Shown one piece after another: positions 1 through 10,464 of a stretch of DNA of 64,000 nucleotides. Below the pieces are notes generated by a model that was not told the origin of the DNA, did not search any database, and saw only the letters and a program-made list of their open reading frames with translations. Source of the DNA: Chaetomium olivaceum (taxonomy: Eukaryota > Ascomycota > Sordariomycetes > Sordariales > Chaetomiaceae); assembly GCA_039881045.1 (NCBI GenBank), contig JAYWVB010000051.1:62001-126000 (forward strand), in the 5' to 3' direction. The first letter of the stretch is position 1; every line of letters begins with the position of its first letter. The position numbers were made by a program, and so were the translations under genes.

Positions 1-2
1 GC

Positions 3-410
3 TGCTACGATGGCCTCGAGCATATCGTCTTCAAGAACAAAATCATCCGCAAGTACATCGCCGAGGTGGAACTCGAGCACAAGATTGGCACGGCGGTGGC
101 CGACCGCGAACGCGTCCTTGCGGCGACCCAGGCGCAAATAGCCAAGAAGGTACCCAAGAAGGTAACCAAAGAGCGCAAGGGCCGACGCGCCATGAAGAAG
201 GAGGCCATGGCCGCCGCTGCTGCCGAGGAAGAGATTGCCGGTCCCAGTGAGCCCAAGAATAAGCCGGCTGAGAAAAAGGATCAAGTTGAGAAGGAACCGA
301 ATGCACCTTCCGAGGACGAGAACTCAGCGCCTCTCTCCCAGCGGCTTATGGAACTTGCGGACACGGTTGGCGATGTTCTCGATACCCTCCAGAAGACCAT
401 CAAGTCTTAG
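3..410 (+). CDS. C-terminal end of an unidentified protein (5' truncated by window)
   Basis: An open frame runs in from the left edge and ends at TAG 408-410. The visible 135 codons begin in a region with aromatic and basic residues (CYDGLEHIVFKNK), pass through a helix-forming stretch, then a Lys/Arg-rich segment (KKVPKKVTKERKGRR) that could serve as a nuclear signal. An Ala/Glu/Pro-rich linker and a final short amphipathic helix (LMELADTVGDVLDTL) follow. No domain is recognised. The start and any upstream exons lie outside the window, so the function is unknown. Confidence 0.6.
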   Translation, partial: CYDGLEHIVFKNKIIRKYIAEVELEHKIGTAVADRERVLAATQAQIAKKVPKKVTKERKGRRAMKKEAMAAAAAEEEIAGPSEPKNKPAEKKDQVEKEPNAPSEDENSAPLSQRLMELADTVGDVLDTLQKTIKS

Positions 411-1758
411 GGATTTGACGGGCAGATCTCCACCTAAGACCGGACCCGTTCTCAGAAGCCGACTGTCAATTCAATGACATGTATAACACTACCCCTTGTT
501 CATTTCAGTATGCCAACTTCCCTCAATTGATTCAAATCCCGGGTCTTTGACCTTGCGTGCGCGTCAATTTGGCGGATCACGACACCGACCACGGGCTATG
601 GCATCTCTTCTCTTAGCATTTCACTATCCGCCTCAAGGTTTGAGACGCCACCATATCGATAATTGAGGTTGGGTGTACCTACTTGCAGCTTTCGGGGAGT
701 ATCTCAAGGGACGGCACGTCCGCTTTCTTGCATCCCTCCACTCCACACAGCACCATTTCAGGTCGACTACCAAGCGAATCATGGCAACGTCATCCACCGC
801 ACTTGGGCGTTTCCGAGTGGCTTTTTCCTTTAGTCATTGTCGGAGTAAGCAAGTCAGAAATAATCGGATTGGCTCCCGGACACGGCGGTTTATGTTGTTA
901 CCAGTCGCATTATCTGGGAAATTTCCCGCGACAGAAACGGCAAGGCGTTCCCAGAGTTTGGGGTGTATTACGGATCACGAACCATGAGCTGTGGACCGTG
1001 AAGCGTGAGTTATGGGAGGCTTGCTGCTTTCTCTGTTTTTCTTCTTTTTCTTATGTTCAATGTAAAGGATCACCCAATAGCCCAACTGGCCGCATTGCAA
1101 TGTGTGATTTACTATCATGTTGTCATGTTCTCCTACTTCCTCGGTGCTGAGTGTGAAACCTTGATAAGTGCCCTCCCCGATGAGTGAGATGGATGCTCGA
1201 AGCACTGGATAAAGATTGCGCCCGCGGGATCCGGTGTGTGCTGTGTAACACTCGGTCAGCAGAATGGCTGATGCTAGCTGACACAGGCACCCGAAACGGC
1301 GGCGGCGGCGAAAAAAAAAAAGGGGGGGGTGGGGTAGGAGAAGCTAAGTGCGACATCCCGGACAATGCCAGATGCAGAGCTGGAGCCCGAGATTCTGAAT
1401 TTTACGTGCTTACGAGAAGAAGTATTTCAGGGTTGTGTGTGTCTGGATGTCAGTTACCGTTTTACCGCCTAACAAGGGGGGCCCTCAGGATGTGGGATAC
1501 AACAAAAATGATAAGACACCTAACCACGCAAAGATACATTTAGTTATGGCTTTATGTAACTATGCAAAGGAGTCTTTATGGCATCATAGTTCTCCTCGCC
1601 GTCAAGTGTGATGTAATGGTCCCCAAAACGCAGACCATTGCTGTTTCGAAGTGAAGAACGTCCTTCCTTTAGTGCCCCCTATTATCTACCACATTACCCG
1701 TGTTTAATAACAATCCTTGACCTAAGAAATTGTGACCAAAAGTTCAAGAACTCTCTCG
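411..1758. other. Intergenic region, no supported gene
   Basis: Open frames here are short, overlap on both strands and lack recognisable domains or splice-supported extension. The stretch holds an A10/G8 homopolymer junction at about 1311-1328 and AT-rich sequence around 1530-1740. It should contain the 3' ends of the flanking genes. Confidence 0.6.
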
Positions 1759-2223
1759 TCATTGGCAACAACATCCACGCATGAGAGATAGGAGACGGCG
1801 ATTGGTGCCTGACCCAACCGGGCTCACATCACCCGCCCGCTCCTCCGTCGGTTTCATATTCTCCTCGCGGAGGGCCGTTCGTTCCTCAGGGGCCGTTCGT
1901 TCCTCAGGGGCCGTTCGTTCCTCAGGGGCCGTTCGTTCCTCAGGGGCCGTTCGTTCCTCAGGGGCTGTTTGTTGCTTAGGGTCCTCTTCCGGTCCCAACA
2001 GGTGGCTACCGAGCCCATTTTCTGCGAGAGCTACAGCCTGTTCCGCGTCGCTGTCGGTAGATGGGCGAGGAGTCAGGGGCTTGCTCCTTGCCAGACGGCC
2101 AATTAGCAGTCTGGATGGCGCGGGGGGGTCACAGCCGGACGAATCCGGGCTCGCCGACGCGGGGTCCAACATGCTCGCCGGCTCCGCAACGGGGATAGAG
2201 TCGTCGTCCTGGACTGTGTTCAT
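1759..2223 (-). CDS. Hypothetical protein with TAPEER repeats; possibly a 3' exon of kinase K1
   Basis: The frame starts at ATG 2223 and ends at 1759, just downstream of and on the same strand as kinase K1. It is disordered and acidic/proline-rich, contains five near-identical six-residue TAPEER repeats, and ends in a Cys cluster (RGCCCQ). A terminal Cys cluster may be lipid-modified (inference). The open frame extends slightly upstream of the ATG, so it could be a spliced continuation of K1 giving that kinase a membrane-anchored tail. I could not find a convincing donor in K1, so I keep it separate. No family is recognised. Confidence 0.4.
   Translation of the reverse strand: MNTVQDDDSIPVAEPASMLDPASASPDSSGCDPPAPSRLLIGRLARSKPLTPRPSTDSDAEQAVALAENGLGSHLLGPEEDPKQQTAPEERTAPEERTAPEERTAPEERTAPEERTALREENMKPTEERAGDVSPVGSGTNRRLLSLMRGCCCQ
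1872..1968. repeat. 18-bp minisatellite, about five copies
   Basis: Unit GGGCCGTTCGTTCCTCAG is repeated head to tail with almost no divergence. It is in frame with the minus-strand ORF, where it encodes the TAPEER repeat. The 18-base period keeps the frame, so copy-number change would alter only the length of the encoded tail. Confidence 0.9.
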
Positions 2224-2298
2224 AGTGGATTTTCTGGACAAGGTACCTATTGCCGAAGGAGTCCTCGGTTAGTCCTTTGGCTCTGTGATGGTAACCAG

Positions 2299-4249
2299 TC
2301 AGATATGATCTGATGTGAGTGCGGGAGGAGAGGTGTTGGGTGACCGACTGTCTTTCCACGCCCGTGTGCCGTAGAACGAGTCTCGGCGCTTCCAGCGGCC
2401 TCGGATCCTGTCCATTTCATTGGCGAGATTTTCCGAGGTGCATCTATCGTTCGACTTAGGCTGGAGCATTTTCTTCTCGATAACTTCGAGTATTTCACCA
2501 ATCACCTCCACACAGTCATCGTGGTTTTTGAGTGTCGCAAGAACCTCGCTGACCTTGTTTTTAATCCTTGCAGACGTCCTGTCAGACCCTGACATCTCCC
2601 AGAAGGTATCCGATTCGAAGCCGTAGTGATCCAGCGCCATGCGTGCGTCCGCAAAGGTTTCTACCGCCTTGTAGCCTTGGAAGAGCCACACCATGTGCTC
2701 CAACAGCACACAGCCGAGGCTGAAAATGTCGGACCGCGGCGAGAGCATGCCTCCCTCCAGCTCATACTCGGGAGCTGCATACGTGGCTGTATTGGGTACG
2801 TTTGGGGGCTGCATCGACTTGGTGGCCTTACTATGCAGCCTACCCAGGCCGAAGTCGGCGAGCACAAGCTTGAACCCGAGGCCATTGTTGTTGCAGAAGT
2901 ATAGGAAGTTGCCCGGCTTTATGTCGCCGTGCCGCCCATACCGATTAGAATCGGTCCTCTTGGACAAGATAAATTTCCGGTCGTTGTGCAGGCACTGGAG
3001 GGCCTTGGCCAGATGGTAGAACTGCTCGATCATCCACTCAGTTTGCTCCTGATTCCGTGGTGAATATTGTTTATCTTTCTGCTTCCACGAACTCTTCCAA
3101 GTTCCCGTCGGCCCAGGGAAATAGGAGGTAGTACGTTGGATGCTTCGCATTTGGGCTGTGAACCTCGAACGAAGCTAGAAGCTGAATGACGTGGTGTTTC
3201 GTTTCTGTATCGCTCGGTCCGGGGATGTGGTTTGCGCGGCCCTGGGTAAAGAGCAGAGAACGTACCTCGAGGTCGAACTCTACCTTCGCAGCCGCGCTGT
3301 TTTCTTTGAGCTTTTTCAGCGCGAAGAGGCCGTCTTCGCCCTGCCGGGGCTCGATTAGATGGGTTCAGGACAACGACATTTTTGTTGCGAAAACGTACCC
3401 GAGAACATTGAAAATTTCGGTCACCAGCGTGTATTCTAACTTTGAGGACATCGCCGAAACCCCCGTGGTGTACATGTGACTCTGAAGACTCCATGGCTAG
3501 TTCCATGGGAAGAGGGCCACCCCCGTGCATAACGTAATGTCGATGCAAGCTCTCCTGGCCTTCCTCCCACATGATGTAGGGCGCCATGAGGGCTCGGGAC
3601 CATCTTGCAAAAGTCTTTCGCCACCCTCTTCGACGGTGACCCTCATGGTTGATAAAGGGGTGACCGCGGCCATGGAGTCGGCAGATGAGCAGACCGTCGC
3701 GGCCGAGAAGGAGGGGAAGACAGTCGTCGCTCATCCCCCTTCGTCCATATGTCTCTTGATCTCTTCCACTGTTTCAAGGCTCTTTGCGTGGCCCTGGACT
3801 CCGATCAGTGTGGCCAACAACTTGCGGCAAGGCCCATGAGCGGTGGGACCTGTATCTCTCCCGTAGTAGATGTCGCCGGCCACCTGGGTTCGCTCGTCGG
3901 GGCTCAAGTCTTTGTAGCACGCCAGTTGGTCGATGATTTGCGCGATCACTTCAGGGGTGAGGATCTTGTCGAAGGAGGCGCGAGGGATAAAGCCGTCGTT
4001 TGTCGGGTCGAGATTGATCTCGGCATCCTCCAATTGCTCCCCGACGACGTTGATGATGCTGTCTGTTGCTACCAGTTCGTTAACTTTGAGGTCCTTGCGG
4101 TCGGCATGATGACGGCTTCGATATGCTGCTTCGCCCCGGTCTTCAATCTTCTCGACCCGTGTGCTGTCATCTATCACGAGATTGTTTACCCTCAGCGGAG
4201 TTGTGGTTTCCGGCTGAGTGGGCTTGGGTGTTAGTGCGTCCGGAGCCAT
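2299..4249 (-). CDS. K1: fungal Ser/Thr protein kinase with N-terminal helical region
   Basis: Model from ATG 4249 to the stop at 2299, about 630 residues. The N-terminal 200 or so residues are a helical region (DKILTPEVIAQIIDQL, then MSDDCLPLL) of the kind that precedes this fungal kinase family. The kinase domain follows: Gly-loop HGGFGDV (about 3440), the Lys of FALKKLK, FPWADGNLEEF, catalytic loop HGDIKPGNFL in place of HRD, LADFGLG, and a YAAPEYE activation end. All catalytic residues are present, so an active enzyme is expected. An intron at 3341-3398 is phase 0. Two one-base frame changes interrupt it: a run of five C at 3735-3739, and an extra base near 3088 inside the conserved EFW motif. 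Both look like indel errors. It faces small gene S1 head to head across 1.7 kb. Substrates are unknown. Confidence 0.8.
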
Positions 4250-5954
4250 CGCTGCGGCCGTGTTGGATGAACCTGGCAGCAGAGCTGAGAAGTGTCCGTA
4301 GACATTTCAGGATCAAAGTCGGAAAAGAAGGCAACAAACATGCAACGGAGAAAAGGGTGGTCAAATGGGGGACCCGCTTGATAAAAGGAAACACAGCTGA
4401 ATGCTTTACGAACAAGGCCAGCATGCTCGTGGTGTCAGGCTGTCGCCTCGAACCATTTACATTTACTCCTTTTAAGTTCTTGGCTCCTGTGCCGCTTAAT
4501 TATCTCCGCGACAGACCTTCCAGAGCCTTGTCATGCAGGGTGTTTTGCCTGGCAACCAATGACGCTGGCAGCGAACATCAGCCCTCTCCCCTCACTTGCC
4601 GCCATGCCCCAAAAGAGAATGTCGGTCTTGTGGTGGTTGCGTGGAATGGATGATTGAAACAACTTTGAGCCTAGCATGCAACACCTCCGATTTCGAGAAT
4701 AGTGATAAGGTAGGTGATAGAAAAGCGAGGCATTTCAAGCCTTCAAGTCTCGTTTTGCCGATAGTCAGGTTGGTATGGCATGGAGTTGGATCCCGGTACC
4801 TCAGTACCTACCTAGGCACTGGTGGGCAAGGGCCTTGTTGGGCAAAGCCTAAACGAGGGCTGTCCTACACAACCACCGAGTACCTACTTAGCTAATATAA
4901 GGTAAGAAGATACCTTGGTATTTACGCAACGTTGGCCATGACTAGCTGGCAAGGTAGTCACCTACTTCTGTCGATGGTTATGAGTAGGTAACCTTGCAGG
5001 TAATAACGAATAATACATTGACAGCCAAGCACACCTGAACCTTGGACCGTAATAATACTGCCTCGGCCGACGCTATCAGCGAGGCTTGGCCGCTTCAGTG
5101 CCCACCTGCAGCCATCATGGGGTTGTGCGTGCCATGCCACATGCCCACCTACAGCGTGGAACCCGCGCGCTAAAGATGTCCAGGGCGCTTACACACCCTT
5201 TCGTTTTGTGTGGCATTTAACGCCCAATGGCAGGGCTTGACTACTGGTTGCCTCGCCATCTGCCTCAAGTGGCGCACTCAATGGCGTACATGCCATGGTC
5301 AGCTCCGGCCGGTCCGCCCCGTCACCCTCGCCCCACGCAAGGCTCTGGCAAAGTCGAATGAAATTCCAGTACAAAGTACCGAAACCCGTCGCAAGCTGAA
5401 AGCATCAGGGCTTCTCTGGTCAACCTACCACGAGGCATTACTCACTGGGCGAAGACACATTATATACCTTATTGGGGCCAAGTTAAAACTGAATAAATTT
5501 GAGTCGTAATAGGTGATCCGGTCCTGGGGGGCGTGGTTCTAGGACGCCATCGGATGTTGGTACCCGCAGGGCAGCAACACGGCGTCTTCATTGTGTGGGT
5601 ACCTGAAGTGGACATTGACCGGGTCGCTTTGGAGGTCACCAACAACGTACCGATGCAGGCATTTCGAATAAACGACAGCCAGTCCAGCATTCCTGACGGA
5701 CACTCAACTGTTGTAGAAAAGTTGTGCGTTTCACATGGCTGGATAATCTGGCCAATGCTCGAACCAGCGGTCAAGGGTGGTATCACCGGGGTCCCGGACA
5801 GGGGGGCGGGGCGCCGGAGGTCACTAAGGATGGCCTAGATGGGGCTTTTGTATTCGTATAAGGTTCCGGCTTTCGTTCCCTTCTTCGTTCTTCCCGTCTT
5901 CAGCCCGTCCAACTCTCGTCATTGAACCTGTCTGCCACAGAACCGGCCGTCGCC
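4250..5954 (+). promoter_or_regulatory. Intergenic region between divergent K1 and S1
   Basis: This 1.7-kb stretch lies between the starts of K1 (minus) and S1 (plus) and must hold both promoters. It has TAGGTACC/ACCTACCTAG-type motifs at about 4795-4815 and 4880-4990. Opposing open frames at about 5470-5840 are unassigned. No conserved gene is recognised. Confidence 0.4.
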
Positions 5955-6301
5955 ATGGCAGTGTCAACTTCCGCACCATCGACAACAAACCCTTTCTTCG
6001 CTAACCCTTATGATTCTCCTATTCCAGGGGTCGAGTGGGTGGCCCCCGGCACTGCCGTCGTCTCGGCGAGCAGGGTGACGTCTGCCGCGTTGAAGCAGTA
6101 CCTGGAGTCAAATTATAGAGGCCGATATGTTGTCCAAGTATGTTTTCCCTAGATCTGCCGCCAACCTCCACGTCCTCACCGTACACCGTACCCGCAGGGG
6201 CTGACATGGCAACTTCGTTAAAGTTAAGGAGAGATCTTTTTAAAATCACCATCGCCCCGGCGTGCGGCATGATCAGCGATTCGATGTGGCAGAAGCAATA
6301 A
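5955..6301 (+). CDS. S1: small paired protein, family member 1
   Basis: Proposed exons are 5955-6137 and 6224-6301, giving 86 codons including the stop. The donor is GTATGT. The acceptor chosen is the first AG (AAAG) after a CTGAC branch-like site at 6201, because only that frame continues the family pattern. The protein has a 45-residue Pro/Ser/Thr-rich N-terminus, then the core ALKQYLESNYRGRYVVQ joined to LRRDLFKITIAPACGM and a short C-terminal helix. This aligns with S2, S3 and S4: L-x3-L, aromatic, Gly, aromatic-x-V, then a hydrophobic alternating strand and Pro. Using the nearer CAG at 6195-6197 instead would stop after seven residues (GLTWQLR). It is divergent to kinase K1. Function is unknown; a partner or adaptor role is inferred only from the repeated pairing. 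Confidence 0.55.
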
Positions 6302-7502
6302 CACGTGGCGTGGACCTTTTCTTGTTTGGCGGTTTGCCACCCCACAGATCATGGGCTACGGCCCGGGCCCCTTATTTAGTGCGGTCGGTCACTCCACTTC
6401 GGCCCTCCCGGTGGTGGTGGTTAACGGAAGCTGTGGCGGTCCGAAACTGGCTCGAAGGATGGAGGACAGCAATTTGGAACGGTAACGGAACGGGAAGGTT
6501 GGAACGGTTGCATGCTATGGTCATTGTGCAGCTGGGCAGATATATGGAATGCCTCCTTATTCTCAATATCCTCATGTATGCAAAACCCTCAGCCGGTTTC
6601 CTCTGGACCCCTATTTGCCACTCAACTTTCTGATTGACAAACAAAGTTGCCGTCTCGGCGTGGCAAATACCAGTGTATACTTGTAGACACCGTAGACCAT
6701 GGGGTATGAGTACAGACACAAAGTGATTGGTCCGTGTCGGGTGACAGATACCGAGGTACATACCTCGTGTAGGCACTATCAGATAACATTGCATTTTCGT
6801 GCATGCCTCGCGAGCTCGGGTAGCACATGTATTCTTGCATTGGGCTGTTCCCGGCCGTTAGGATGAAGCCGCCGTCATCATCAGGCACACTCGCGGAGCT
6901 AAGGGCAACCAATGGTTGTGGTGTAGGTGTCATGTTTTCCATTCGATCCTGTGATAATCCAGTGGAGCTCAAACGCGTGTTTCGGGTGCGGGCTGAGCCT
7001 AAGGTCGTGGCCACCTTACGTGTCCTCGTAAATATGGGGGACAGACCGCACAACATGCCATTTCTCTCCCGACCCACATGATCTTTTTCTTGCTGGTTAC
7101 CAATCCGTCTCATTTGTACTATCACAAGAAACGACATCCCAAAGGGCTAAACTCGAACAGGAGGAAAAGGGTGTGACGAGCGTCGGGCAGTGTTTCTTGC
7201 CGAGGTCCCCGGCGCTTCACATACGCCTAACGTTAGGGAGACATGAAAACCAACCCGTTCTTGGATACAGAGCCGACGACCATTTAACTGCTACACTCGT
7301 AAACACCCATCCTCGACTCAACCGCGGCCGGTGCACACATGTATGGTGTTGTACATTGGCGAAGATTGTGGGGCAGGTTCATTTCGAACACCCCCGGCGT
7401 GATGCAAATCCAGGCTAACGTTGTTGACAACGCATCGCTGACCATCGGCTGTCGCATACGACAGGGCTTTTCAGTACAGGCCATCTGCCGTATTTACCAA
7501 TC
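6302..7502. other. Intergenic region between the 3' ends of S1 and C1
   Basis: This is convergent 3' sequence. A 171-codon minus-strand open frame at 6622-7137 has no domain, signal or splice support and is left uncalled. Nothing else is recognised. Confidence 0.4.
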
Positions 7503-9911
7503 TCATACGGCATCGGAAAGGACGGTGTCGAAAGTCCTGCTCCTTTTGCCCTCACGCTTCTTCTCGCGGTTCGTGGTAAAATGCCAGGCCAGAACGGTGA
7601 TGAGTGTGAGCACGAAAGCGAGGGTCAAGAGAACCCATATGTATTTGGAAACAATCGGCTCTCCATCGCTGGGGTTCCAGTTAAACAGCGTAGTAGAGAA
7701 GACGGACTGAGAACAGCTTCGTTAATGGTCTGGGCAAGATGTAGACATGATTTGAGGTTGGGATACTCGGGGATGGACGTACTGCGACACATGACAAGGG
7801 GAGATATATCATGGTTAGGAGGGCGATGGACCTCATCTGGGCACTCTCTCTCTTTGTTTCCAATGCGATCATGGTGTTTGCTTTGGATATGCGTGTGTTC
7901 GTGATCGAGTCCTCCCGGGCGATTTGGTTCCATCCCTGCGTTGTAGGTTCTGGTTAGCAAAAGCGTTTCACCTAACGGGGATGGTTGAGCCGGCTGGCCC
8001 CAAACACTCGTCCGTGTAAGTACCAGGCTACCGTGGTTCTCTTACAGATTGCATCGCGAGAGACAAGTTCTGCGCCATCTTCTTGCATTCGTCGATCTTG
8101 TCGTCATACTCGTCCAGCATCTCTCGGATTCTTTGTTTCATTTTCTCCCCCGTCTCTAGCATTCTCGTGATCTTTCTGTGTCGTTTCCGTTTCTCAGTCT
8201 TTGACCTTGCATTCGACACCATATCCTTTGATTGACGCCATACGCTCTCCAACGCATCGATCTCAACCAGGACTTTTGCTAGCTGTCGCTTGACCGCCCG
8301 AATGTAATCAACGAGGGTGCGGCTCCGCAAGCATACTTCTAGATAGCCCTGCATTTTGGGGTTGGTGGAGTCCCAGGATTTATTCTCGAGTATGTCGGAC
8401 CCGAGAGTGAACCTGTCAGCCAGGCTTTCTGCCATTCCAATGAGCCGTTCGCGGTCAAGCTCCATAAATATCCCTACCACCAGGAGCGGATGGTCCGCGT
8501 GATCCCCTGCCAACCACACCCGCCGCCATATCTCATCCATCTGGCTGTCATTACACCCGTATACCACTGAGTACGTGATGCCGGCGGATGGAATGTACGT
8601 TGTGGACAAGGCGAGGTCGTCGGGTAACGCCGCGGTCATTCTTGCGGTGTAGCCTTTAGAGTGTGCACAACATATTGTTAGGAGAAGCTGACCATGAGAT
8701 ATGCGTGCATATAGATATGTCTAGTCAACTCACATATCTCCAGTGCTCGAGAACTCCTTGGTGTGTGTCGGATCGACGAGAAGTGGGCGATGTCTCTCAG
8801 GATAGTCCGGGTAATATTTCGATGGATATGAAACAGCTCTACAATGCTTCGCCAGTTGTCTCTGGAGAAGGGCAGGTCCGAAACTCGGGAGGCTTGTTCA
8901 TCAAAAACTCTAGCGGCTCTACCGCATGCTCTACAATATGTATTAGCAGTGACATTCGGGCGCTTCAATAGGGGATGGTATAAATACATCAAATAGACGC
9001 CTGCCACAGGTTTCTCGAGTTTTGTCTGCAGCATCCGCAGCATCTGCAAGGCCTATGGTACAGATCGCTTAGCTCGGGTCTCACTACCTAGGTATATCGG
9101 AGAGTAGAGGAGCAAGCAGGAGCTTTGAATAGTTCATTACCGTTCTCCTTTCGAGGCTTGTCTCCATGGTCACACCCACTTCCATTTCCGCCTTTTCTTC
9201 GAGATCATTCCCCAACCTGGAGTAGAACCCATCGGAACTGCTCAAAAGTTCCCGTCCCGGATACTATCGTAGGTGGTTAACTTGAGGCGATGGGAACGTT
9301 CGGGCGGGTTCATGAACCTTGCCAACGTCACTTTTCCACATAAACGCCACGAGAACTTCGGTGCTTAGAACCGCGTCATAGTCAAATGTTGACATATCAT
9401 GCTCGGTAAAAGCGGCTTTAGGATTAGTCCAGTCCATTACTACGATATCCGGACTCCTTGTAAGCAGTCCAGGTTCAGAAGTGCGACCGGTGGTGGTGAG
9501 GATGAGCTCAGCGGCTTGGCCGGGGGTGATGCAAAGCCCGGACATTTATCAAGTTCAGGCTCAGCCACCCTGAGAGGACCTCATGCTGCAGCCGTGTGCC
9601 CGAATGGTTGCCAAGTGGCTGAATCTGCGGATACACCGCCTCCTCCCCGTGTTGCGATGTTGATTGGTCACCAGGCTACGAACAGCAAGCTCGGGCGTGG
9701 CATGAGCGAACCCGACAGGGCATGCAGTGAGTGGTACGCGGGAAGCGAGTAATATTTGGCCACCCCGTTTTTTGCCAACAGGATTCTGCCTCTCTAATAG
9801 TTTCCGCAGAAAGTGCACTATCGACTTCATTAGGAACTTAATATTCATTGGAAGGGTTCCAGGCGATGTCTGTTTCCGGCATATTCTTCTGTACCCAGGT
9901 AAGATGAGCAT
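7503..9911 (-). CDS. C1: CorA-like two-TM membrane protein
   Basis: Multi-exon gene; the 5' exons are uncertain. Recognisable pieces in order are: SPDIVVMDW near 9450; an acidic exon about 9142-9262; LPFSRDNWRSIVELFHIHRN at about 8810-8870; DDLALSTTYIPSAG at about 8600; HPLLVVGIFMELDRE at about 8490; a basic coiled coil to 8042; QMRSIALLTMIYLPLSCVA at about 7780; SVFSTTLFNWNP and a final hydrophobic helix (YIWVLLTLAFVLTLITVLAW), then a Lys/Arg tail. The QMRSIA-LT-FLP-FS-FFNW signature is that of fungal CorA-like proteins, which lack the GMN ion-selectivity motif of true Mg channels. C2 is a clear paralogue with introns at the same points. The last intron carries GTACGT and CTCAG. It starts about 180 bases from divergent small gene S2. 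Confidence 0.65.
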
Positions 9912-10086
9912 GGTCAAATCGGAACCAAGAGCGGAAGTCAAATCAGCCAAATCAGACACGTGATAGTGAACCTTGGCAAGGTGCCTTGCAAACTTTCATC
10001 GGGCATGTGTGGACGGTCTTGTGACACTTGTCGGGCTTCACGCCTCTAAGCGACCAAGCCCACCACCTAAGTTATTGCGCGCCGTC

Positions 10087-10464
10087 ATGGCTGACTCGCA
10101 AGGCTTTTACAGACACATTCTTCGACAGAAGTATGGCCATCAGAGAAAGCTAAAAGAATTCTTGGATTCGAGGTACGGGGTGGGGAACTACAGAGTTAGG
10201 GTAGGTTCCTTATTGAGCACCCGACCCTCCTTGATTTCTCTCGCTCATGCCTATCAGTATCCAGAATAAATCTAACTCGTGCGAGCAGATCCAAGAGAAG
10301 CACTGGCTTCTTCTTCTCCCTGACCAGCTGAGCGAGGTACGGGCAGAATTCAGGAACAGGTGTTGTGTGAAATGTGTTACAGCTTTGGCTAAATGATTGT
10401 GACGTTCCAGTGCGAAATGAACGACATCGAGAACCTTATCCGGGTACACTACAGGGAAGATTAG
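10087..10464 (+). CDS. S2: small paired protein, family member 2
   Basis: Exons are 10087-10200, 10289-10336 and 10411-10464, all phase 0, giving 71 residues. Donors are GTAGGT and GTACGG; acceptors are GCAG and CCAG; a CTAAC branch site lies at 10272. The N-terminal helix (KLKEFLDSRYGVGNYRVR) is followed by the 16-codon middle exon (IQEKHWLLLLPDQLSE), then a C-terminal helix (CEMNDIENLIRVHY). The last two parts match S3 (LTLPQKLSQ and AQIDDINSKQRHY) residue by residue with the intron at the identical point. There is no signal peptide or membrane segment, so it is probably cytosolic. It lies about 180 bases from the divergent start of C1, suggesting a shared promoter. Confidence 0.75.

Noticed and set aside
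5469..5838. Opposing open frames upstream of S1
   Set aside because: Both strands are open over the same bases; neither shows a known domain or a plausible start with introns.
6195..6221. CAG at 6195-6197 as the S1 acceptor
   Set aside because: It gives a stop after seven residues and loses the segment that aligns with S2-S4. It is kept only as a possible alternative form.
6622..7137. 171-codon minus-strand open frame between S1 and C1
   Set aside because: No domain, no signal, no splice support, and overlapping frames on the other strand.
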